A stretch of 21,121 bases of DNA from positions 1 to 21,121 of the forward strand of contig NZ_JAILQF010000074.1 in assembly GCF_024699075.1 (NCBI RefSeq), written 5' to 3'. The position numbers and the translations under genes were made by a program. The notes under the pieces are model-generated. The model was given only the letters and a program-made list of their open reading frames with translations. It searched no databases and had not been told where the DNA came from. Source of the stretch: Butyrivibrio sp. GTDB taxonomy: Bacteria; Bacillota_A; Clostridia; Lachnospirales; Lachnospiraceae. Below are positions 16,408 to 21,121 of the stretch, in pieces (position 1 is the first letter of the stretch; the number at the start of each line of letters is the position of its first letter).

Positions 16408-16989
16408 ATGAACCTGGCAATTGACTGTTTTACACTGATCAAAGATGATCAGTCAGAAAATGGAATATATGAGCTTACCAAGAAGCTGATAGCATATCTC
16501 GGAGCGGAGAATTTGCGCCGGGATAATGAGCATCATATCATGGTTATGGGTAATACCTATAATCAGAATGACTTTGATGCTGATGGTACCAGCTTCCTTC
16601 TTATGGATGGAGATCCTAAAGAAAGGCTTGATGTATTTAAATGGGAGAACTTTACAGTAGCGTCCATAGCACCAAAGCTTGGATGTGACAGGATCTTTTT
16701 TCCATGCGGAAAATTGCCGCTTCATTACAAAGGCGATAAGATGACCCTCTTGTATAGCCAAAGACGAAACGGTCAGCTTCAGCCATTATCTCCTGATATG
16801 ATGCGAAGATATATATCTGCATCCAGAAAGGCTGAGCATATAATCGTTACGGAAGTAGCGCTTGAGAATATGCTTCTTAGTAAGGTATCAGGCGTAGAGT
16901 CTAAGATCGCTGTAATTCCTGACCTTGCAAACGTTAAGACAGACCCAATGATATACGGTAGGTGGTGGACGCAGCTATTTAGAGCATAA
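16408..16989 (+). CDS. Lone GT-B N-terminal domain, probably a truncated GT4 glycosyltransferase
   Basis: The 193-residue protein starts MNLAIDCFTLI and runs through ENGIYELTKKLIAYL, like the acceptor-side Rossmann domain of GT4 enzymes. It continues to KIAVIPDLANV (about residue 170), which is where full-length members enter the linker to the donor domain. It then stops after a short tail ending YGRWWTQLFRA. The whole C-terminal domain, with the donor-binding Arg/Lys and the E-x7-E motif, is missing. Only 26 bases lie between its stop and the next ATG, so no hidden remainder is present downstream. No clear ribosome site lies within 15 bases of the ATG. It may be a decayed gene, or a subunit or chaperone-like half that works with another protein. 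As it stands, catalysis alone is unlikely. Confidence 0.7.
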   Translation: MNLAIDCFTLIKDDQSENGIYELTKKLIAYLGAENLRRDNEHHIMVMGNTYNQNDFDADGTSFLLMDGDPKERLDVFKWENFTVASIAPKLGCDRIFFPCGKLPLHYKGDKMTLLYSQRRNGQLQPLSPDMMRRYISASRKAEHIIVTEVALENMLLSKVSGVESKIAVIPDLANVKTDPMIYGRWWTQLFRA

Positions 16990-17015
16990 AGAACGCTTGT
17001 AAGAAGGGGAAACTT

Positions 17016-18164
17016 ATGAGTACTGTTAGAGAATCTGAAAATATAAGTAATGATAATAATACAATGAATGATACAGGAAACAAGCCTTTTACAGGGCTTG
17101 TTTCTGTTATAATACCGGTTTTTAACGCAAAAGACTCGATTGAATCTTGTGTAGAATCACTTATAAAGCAGTCTTATACTAATGTTCAGATAATACTTGT
17201 AGATGATGGATCTACAGATGGAAGTGCTGATATCTGTGATGATATTGCAAGAGATGTTAATAATGCAGATGGTACAGATAGAGCATCAGATGAAGGGAGT
17301 TTTAATGATGAAGCTGTGCAGGGATTCTCTGTTAAAGTAATCCATACACCAAATGGCGGGGTATCTGCTGCAAGAAATAATGGTTTAATGGCTGCAGAAG
17401 GAGACTGGGTGTCTTTTGTTGATGCAGATGATCTTGTTAAAGAAGATTATATAGAAAGGCTTGTAGAGGCTGTAAACGCCTTTAAAGCACCGGCGAAGTC
17501 CAATGACCCTGCTATAACATCTCATAAGTCATATCCTTTAATGATGGTGACCATGACAGACAGAATAATGGCTGATACTGATATGTGCGGCTATTATTAT
17601 ATAGAGCATGGCGTTCTTAACGAAGACTCGCATGTATGGGGCAAACTCTTTAATAAAAAGGAAGTTGATGAATGCCTTGGAAATGAATGGTTCCCTGTAG
17701 GCTTATCTATTGGGGAAGATATGCTTATGCTACTTGAAATGGCGAGTAGACAAGAAAATAGAAGAGTATTCAAAGCTATAAGTGCCGGAAGCTATATATA
17801 TACAGAGAATGAACAGGGAGCTATGCTTAAGCCATATAAGCCCTCGTACCTTGATCAGATCACATGCTGGGATAAGGCAGAAGGAGTTCTTGAATCCTGT
17901 AAAGGTCATATAAGTGACTATGTATACGTAAGGCTTGCACAGATTCAGATAATGGCAGCTCTTCTTGTGACAGGTAAGATAGCTGTATCTACTAAAGATG
18001 AAGACTATAATGATGCTATTAATATAATAAAGAGGGCAATAAAACATGCCCTCAAAAGAAACGGTGCATTTGCATCTCTGTCAGCAGGATACAAAGTTAA
18101 GACTATTATATTCAGGTTATCACCTAAGTTGTATTTGAATATGTATGGTAAGTGGAAAGCATAG
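17016..18164 (+). CDS. GT2 family glycosyltransferase with an acidic insertion
   Basis: This GT2 enzyme (382 aa) has a polar 25-residue N-terminal leader before the fold begins at LVSVIIPVFN (28-37). VDDGSTDG carries Asp63-Asp64 and the metal-binding VDADD has Asp136 and Asp138. Between the first and second halves of the nucleotide-binding core, residues about 80-103 form an extra Asn/Asp/Gly/Ser-rich low-complexity stretch absent from its neighbours. It should be a cytoplasmic sugar transferase with unknown donor. AAGGGG (17004-17009) lies six bases before the ATG. It is the last plus-strand gene before the inverted pair and converges on it across 23 bases. Confidence 0.92.
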   Translation: MSTVRESENISNDNNTMNDTGNKPFTGLVSVIIPVFNAKDSIESCVESLIKQSYTNVQIILVDDGSTDGSADICDDIARDVNNADGTDRASDEGSFNDEAVQGFSVKVIHTPNGGVSAARNNGLMAAEGDWVSFVDADDLVKEDYIERLVEAVNAFKAPAKSNDPAITSHKSYPLMMVTMTDRIMADTDMCGYYYIEHGVLNEDSHVWGKLFNKKEVDECLGNEWFPVGLSIGEDMLMLLEMASRQENRRVFKAISAGSYIYTENEQGAMLKPYKPSYLDQITCWDKAEGVLESCKGHISDYVYVRLAQIQIMAALLVTGKIAVSTKDEDYNDAINIIKRAIKHALKRNGAFASLSAGYKVKTIIFRLSPKLYLNMYGKWKA

Positions 18165-18176
18165 CGTATTAGGCGT

Positions 18177-18183
18177 AAAGGAG
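18177..18183 (+). promoter_or_regulatory. Orphan Shine-Dalgarno-like AAAGGAG
   Basis: AAAGGAG follows the GT2 stop by twelve bases, at the spacing seen before other genes in this run. The only nearby start-like codon, TTG at 18193, opens a six-codon frame, and the DNA beyond is the minus-strand GT2 gene. It may be what remains of a junction where a plus-strand gene once followed, or simply chance. No hairpin terminator is visible in the 23 bases between the convergent genes. Confidence 0.3.
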
Positions 18184-18187
18184 TATT

Positions 18188-19216
18188 TTAGTTTGTCTTT
18201 TTATCATACGTAAGTAAAATAAGTTGTATTACTTTTAGCATTACTTTGGAAGGATGTCTCATTCCAAAATATATAAGCTTATTGGCTTTATTTGAAACTT
18301 CCAATTTGTTGTTTTTTATCTTATTTTTAATAGTATCTTCTTTTAGAGTATTACTTACAGTAGCAACTGCTTCAGGATATCTGGCACGAAGTTCATCCTT
18401 AACATATACAAACATTAGTCTTAAATATTCCATGTCAGCCTGTTCTTTAGCATTAGTAATCTTCTTATCTGTAAGAATCTTGCAACAGGTATCACACAGA
18501 AGCTTTATGTTATCAAGCATTTTCTCATTATGGCCATGCGCCATGGAGTCGGCAACAGTACGGTAATGATAATAGCATACGTCTGATACGTAGAGTCTCT
18601 TACAATCGCAAAGAGCAGGGATCATGATATTTACATCTTCGCCGAGTCTTATAGAACTGTCGCAATATTTAAGGTTATTGATAATTAGTTTCCTGGAGGT
18701 AAGTTTCATGCACCTTGAGAGTATAACAGTTCTTAGTTCCTGCCCAAGGAGACGTGTCTTGATATTATCAAGATTTTCGCCAAAATGCTGACCGGCAGAT
18801 ATAGTATGATGAACTTCCTTACGCTCATTCTGCTTTTCTATAATATAGTCAGAACTTATGATCTCACAACTTTTAAAAGCTTGACTTGTATGAGAGAAGA
18901 GCTCTTCAAACATCTCGCTGTCAACCCAGTCATCACTATCTATAAAGCATAGATAGTTGGCAGTAGAGTCTTTGACACCTGCTATCCAGGCACTTTGAAG
19001 TCCGCCGTTTTCTTTATGTATAACGCGCACTCGGGAGTCTTTATTTGCATATTCATCGCATAAAGCAGGACTCTTTCCGTCTGTTGATCCGTCATCGACA
19101 AGGATTATCTCAATATTTTTAAGCCTTGATTCAAGTACGCTGTTCATGCAGTCAGGCAGATATTCAGCTGTATTGTAGACCGGAATGATAACGGCTATAT
19201 CGGGAGTTTTATCCAT
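18188..19216 (-). CDS. GT2 family glycosyltransferase (minus-strand pair, second gene)
   Basis: The protein (342 aa) is a standard GT2 enzyme. IAVIIPVYNT (7-16) starts the core, VDDGSTDG has Asp41-Asp42, ENGGLQSAW holds the usual NGG loop, and IDSDDW has Asp93 and Asp95. A hydrophobic, basic stretch near the C-terminus (about residues 310-338) could attach it to the membrane. Donor and acceptor are unknown. Its start overlaps the upstream GT4 stop by eight bases, and an AAGGA-type ribosome site lies eight bases before the ATG, so the two are co-transcribed and probably coupled. It runs opposite to the main cluster and converges with the GT2 at 17016-18164. Confidence 0.94.
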   Translation of the reverse strand: MDKTPDIAVIIPVYNTAEYLPDCMNSVLESRLKNIEIILVDDGSTDGKSPALCDEYANKDSRVRVIHKENGGLQSAWIAGVKDSTANYLCFIDSDDWVDSEMFEELFSHTSQAFKSCEIISSDYIIEKQNERKEVHHTISAGQHFGENLDNIKTRLLGQELRTVILSRCMKLTSRKLIINNLKYCDSSIRLGEDVNIMIPALCDCKRLYVSDVCYYHYRTVADSMAHGHNEKMLDNIKLLCDTCCKILTDKKITNAKEQADMEYLRLMFVYVKDELRARYPEAVATVSNTLKEDTIKNKIKNNKLEVSNKANKLIYFGMRHPSKVMLKVIQLILLTYDKKTN

Positions 19217-20270
19217 GCGTTATGTCCTTATATATCTTTAATATATTATCTTTCATTTTAATAATATCATAATTCTCTTTGGCAAAAGAATAGGCTCTCT
19301 GTCCCAAAGATGTTCGAAGCTTAGAATCTTCGATTACATTTTTAAGAGCATTGTACAGATCTTCTGAATCTTTGGCCTTAACAAGAAGTCCTGTACTTTC
19401 ATCTTTTATCATCTGATCAAGACTTCCAACATTGGAAGCAATAGTCGCACATCCATGAGCCATACCTTCAGCAACAGATAGTGGCATTCCTTCATAGTAT
19501 GAAGGAAGTACGAATATAGGGCATTTATCAAAGAGGGCTTCCTTGTCATCACCACTTATCCAGCCGCAGGCTGTTACATTACCTGAAAGCTGTTCAACTC
19601 GTTCTTTTAAATCCTCGTCTTCGAAGAAACCGCCAAGATACAGATGAACGTCAGGATGGTTCTTGGAAAGCCTGTCTACAGCTTCAAGAAGTTCTCCAAT
19701 GCCCTTATCTTTGCAGATTCTCCCAAGGAAGAGAATGTTAGGCTTATCATAGTCTTTTTTATTTAAATCTATTTCAGGAATAGTTATACCATTCCCTATG
19801 ACAGAGATCTTATCTTCGCAGGCAACTATATGCTTGAAGTACTCTTTGAAATTAGGGGCAAGTACTATAAAAGCATCACATTTATTAAATAAGGCAACCA
19901 TCTTGTCATGAGCTTTGCCACTAAGGTCGTGTCCATAGAAGCGCTTTATATCACCGCCATGCTGATGAATTACCAGCTTCTTATTATGACGAAGGGCCAT
20001 TTTCATAAAAAAGGATTTACGGTAGTAACTTGCATCAGCTGAAACATGTACATGAACTATATCATAATTGTTTATACAGCAAAAAGCTTCAAAATAAGTC
20101 TTTGCAGCCTGAAAAAGCTTGCGAAGCTTTGAACCATCTACCATGGTGCCTATATATTTAAGCTCTATTTCTTTATCTATACCTGCATCATACAGGTTAT
20201 TAACAACTCCTGATACGCCGCCCTTGACACTTCTGTCTGGTCCTAGCATCAGTACCTTTGTTTTAGCCAT
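19209..20270 (-). CDS. GT4 glycosyltransferase (minus-strand pair, first gene)
   Basis: This is a full-length GT4 enzyme of 353 aa. The glycine-rich start MLGPDRSVKGGVSGV marks the N-terminal domain. VHVHVSADASYYRK and HQHGGD follow, with a linker at VIGNGI. The donor site LGRICKDKG and the E-x7-E motif EGMPLSVAE (Glu260, Glu268) complete the retaining transferase signature. It should act in the cytoplasm on a lipid-linked acceptor; the sugar is unknown. AAGGATG lies close before the ATG, and a good promoter is visible at 20308-20336, giving a leader of about 30 bases. It is first of a two-gene minus-strand operon and overlaps the GT2 gene by eight bases. The pair seems to be a separate transcription unit within the locus. 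Confidence 0.95.
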   Translation of the reverse strand: MAKTKVLMLGPDRSVKGGVSGVVNNLYDAGIDKEIELKYIGTMVDGSKLRKLFQAAKTYFEAFCCINNYDIVHVHVSADASYYRKSFFMKMALRHNKKLVIHQHGGDIKRFYGHDLSGKAHDKMVALFNKCDAFIVLAPNFKEYFKHIVACEDKISVIGNGITIPEIDLNKKDYDKPNILFLGRICKDKGIGELLEAVDRLSKNHPDVHLYLGGFFEDEDLKERVEQLSGNVTACGWISGDDKEALFDKCPIFVLPSYYEGMPLSVAEGMAHGCATIASNVGSLDQMIKDESTGLLVKAKDSEDLYNALKNVIEDSKLRTSLGQRAYSFAKENYDIIKMKDNILKIYKDITHG

Positions 20271-20305
20271 AATTCATCCTTCTTTACTTTGACCATCATT
20301 CTAAT

Positions 20306-20351
20306 AGATTGTATAATTTAGAAGCGAGATTGTAAAGAATTTCTACAATCT
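20306..20351. promoter_or_regulatory. Three copies of AGATTGTA, candidate operator
   Basis: AGATTGTA occurs at 20306-20313 and 20327-20334, exactly 21 bases (two helical turns) apart, and again inverted as TACAATCT at 20344-20351. The second and third copies make an 8-base-arm inverted repeat with a nine-base spacer. The first copy covers the -10 and the second touches the -35 of the minus-strand promoter. This is where a repressor or activator site would be expected. Part of the match arises because the -35 and -10 sequences themselves share TACA. Confidence 0.4.
20308..20336 (-). promoter_or_regulatory. Sigma-70/SigA-type promoter for the minus-strand GT4-GT2 operon
   Basis: Read on the minus strand, TTTACA (20336-20331) and TACAAT (20313-20308) each match the consensus at five of six positions and are separated by 17 bases. 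Transcription would start near 20300, leaving about 30 bases of leader with AAGGATG before the GT4 ATG. This is the clearest promoter in the window. Confidence 0.6.
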
Positions 20352-20407
20352 GCTAAAGTATGTTAGGTGCCTTGAGTCTTAAATAAATTTCATGAATAAC
20401 ATCAAGG

Positions 20408-20434
20408 TTCACAACGTGATAAATATGTTGTAAT
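20408..20434 (+). promoter_or_regulatory. Candidate extended -10 promoter for the right-hand GT-C-like gene
   Basis: TTCACA (20408-20413) and TGTAAT (20429-20434) each match the consensus at five of six positions. The spacing of 15 bases is short, but TG-N directly before the -10 gives an extended -10 element. Transcription would begin near 20441 and include the leader hairpin at 20456-20491. An alternative, TTGAGT with AATAAC further upstream, is weaker. Confidence 0.35.
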
Positions 20435-20455
20435 GATTATTAAAAGAAAGGGCTG

Positions 20456-20491
20456 TATGCTCATTTAAAAAACAAGTTTTTCATGAGCATA
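20456..20491 (+). promoter_or_regulatory. Leader hairpin before the GT-C-like gene
   Basis: TATGCTCAT (20456-20464) and ATGAGCATA (20483-20491) are exact 9-base reverse complements. Inside them AAAAA and TTTTT can pair around a CAAG loop. The hairpin lies ten bases before the ATG at 20502. The only good ribosome site, AAAGGG (20447-20452), is on its far side, directly before a three-codon frame ATG CTC ATT TAA (20457-20468). Folding would bring AAAGGG to about 13 bases from the ATG. A role in translation control is inference. Confidence 0.5.
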
Positions 20492-20501
20492 TGCAATTAT
20501 A

Positions 20502-21121
20502 ATGAATAAAAATATAGAAAGTAGAGAATCATCTGATAAAGCCGCAGGTGCATATCTGTTGTGCATACTTACAGCTTTTATTATAATGCTTATTTGTACA
20601 AGGTCATCACCGCTTTATGCCTTTAATAACTGGGATGATTCCAATAGCTATTTCACAGTAGGAAAGTCTATATTTAAGGGACTTGTACCTTATAGAGACC
20701 TTTTTGATCAAAAGGGAATGATGTTATATACACTATATGGCATTGCATCTCTTATATCATATAAGACTTTCTTTGGAGTATTTATAATTGAAGTTATAGC
20801 AGCAAGCCTTACCTGTATTGCAATGTACAGGATATTAAGACTTTATATGAGACCATCTATTAGCATGGTACTTGTGCCTGGAACTGCAGCATTCATTTAT
20901 TCCACAAGGTCCTTCTGGTGGGGAGGAAGCGCCGAAGAGATGATGATGCCTCTGTTTATGTGGGGGCTGTATCTGTCTATGAGATATTTTAAGAATGAAT
21001 ATCCAAAGCCTGTATCAAATAGAACCTTGATAATAGGAGGAATACTTGCAGGATGCGTTCTTAATATCAAATTCAATTCGCTTGGATTCTTCTTTGCCTG
21101 GATGGTAATGATACTTATAGC
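20502..21121 (+). CDS. GT-C/GT39-like polytopic membrane glycosyltransferase, 3'-truncated by window edge
   Basis: The frame is open from the ATG at 20502 to the end of the window (206 codons). It encodes a short polar N-terminus, a first helix (about residues 16-32), then the external loop ending the stretch SPLYAFNNWDDSNSYF, with Asp45-Asp46. RDLFDQKG (65-72) comes next, followed by further hydrophobic helices. This pattern matches GT39/ArnT-like enzymes that take sugars from polyprenyl phosphate donors outside the membrane, with acidic residues in the first loop as catalytic base or metal ligands. No in-frame upstream start exists because a stop lies at 20484-20486. A ribosome site close to the ATG is lacking; see the leader hairpin. 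It is divergent from the minus-strand pair. The full length and the acceptor cannot be seen here. Confidence 0.82.
   Translation, partial: MNKNIESRESSDKAAGAYLLCILTAFIIMLICTRSSPLYAFNNWDDSNSYFTVGKSIFKGLVPYRDLFDQKGMMLYTLYGIASLISYKTFFGVFIIEVIAASLTCIAMYRILRLYMRPSISMVLVPGTAAFIYSTRSFWWGGSAEEMMMPLFMWGLYLSMRYFKNEYPKPVSNRTLIIGGILAGCVLNIKFNSLGFFFAWMVMILI

Noticed and set aside
20456..20491. Leader hairpin as an intrinsic terminator
   Set aside because: No plus-strand gene ends upstream of it and no T-run follows the 3' arm; the T-run lies inside the hairpin.
1..21121. Mobile elements, CRISPR arrays, tRNA or rRNA genes
   Set aside because: No transposase or integrase protein, regularly spaced repeats or recognisable RNA genes were seen on either strand.

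Overview
The window is an interior slice of a large surface-polysaccharide (exopolysaccharide, capsule or cell-wall glycan) biosynthesis locus. It holds 18 protein-coding genes, and nearly all of them make, modify or export a complex glycan. The DNA is AT-rich, AGA and ATA codons are frequent, the Shine-Dalgarno sites are GGAG/AAGG-like and the genes are tightly packed. This suggests a Gram-positive anaerobe of the Clostridia, most likely a Lachnospiraceae member of the Butyrivibrio/Pseudobutyrivibrio kind; that placement is an inference from sequence style and protein character. No rRNA, tRNA, CRISPR array, transposase or plasmid function was seen. The largest gene-free stretch is 231 bases.

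Layout. 1-1065: a GT4 glycosyltransferase cut by the left edge. 1163-5842: a modification block of an AsnB-type amidotransferase, an MBOAT O-acyltransferase and a membrane-anchored SGNH-like protein. 5851-9863: a GT11 (alpha-1,2-fucosyltransferase type), a GT2 and an ABC exporter resembling lipid-linked oligosaccharide flippases. 9865-14870: a divergent GT11-like protein, a GT17 protein, a DUF5672-type protein, a GT2 and a polytopic DUF6056-like protein. 14989-18164: the initiating polyprenyl-phosphate sugar phosphotransferase, a lone GT-B N-terminal domain (probably a truncated GT4) and a GT2. 18188-20270: a minus-strand pair (GT4 then GT2) with its own promoter. 20502-21121: the start of a plus-strand GT-C/GT39-like membrane glycosyltransferase cut by the right edge.

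How they may work together (inference). The phosphotransferase loads the first sugar phosphate on undecaprenyl phosphate. The cytoplasmic GT2, GT4, GT11 and GT17 enzymes extend the repeat unit. The ABC exporter is the only visible candidate for moving the lipid-linked product across the membrane. The GT-C-like proteins may add residues from polyprenyl-linked donors outside. The AsnB-type enzyme could amidate a uronic acid, and the MBOAT/SGNH pair could O-acylate the glycan. No Wzx flippase, Wzy polymerase or chain-length regulator lies in the window, but both edges cut into the locus.

Most of the plus-strand genes are joined by 4-base ATGA overlaps or short gaps, so they are probably translated in coupled groups. 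The most interesting non-coding signals are in the 20271-20501 divergent region: a good minus-strand promoter overlapped by three copies of an 8-mer, and a leader hairpin ahead of the right-hand gene. A perfect 22-base palindrome also lies between two glycosyltransferase genes at 10896-10917.
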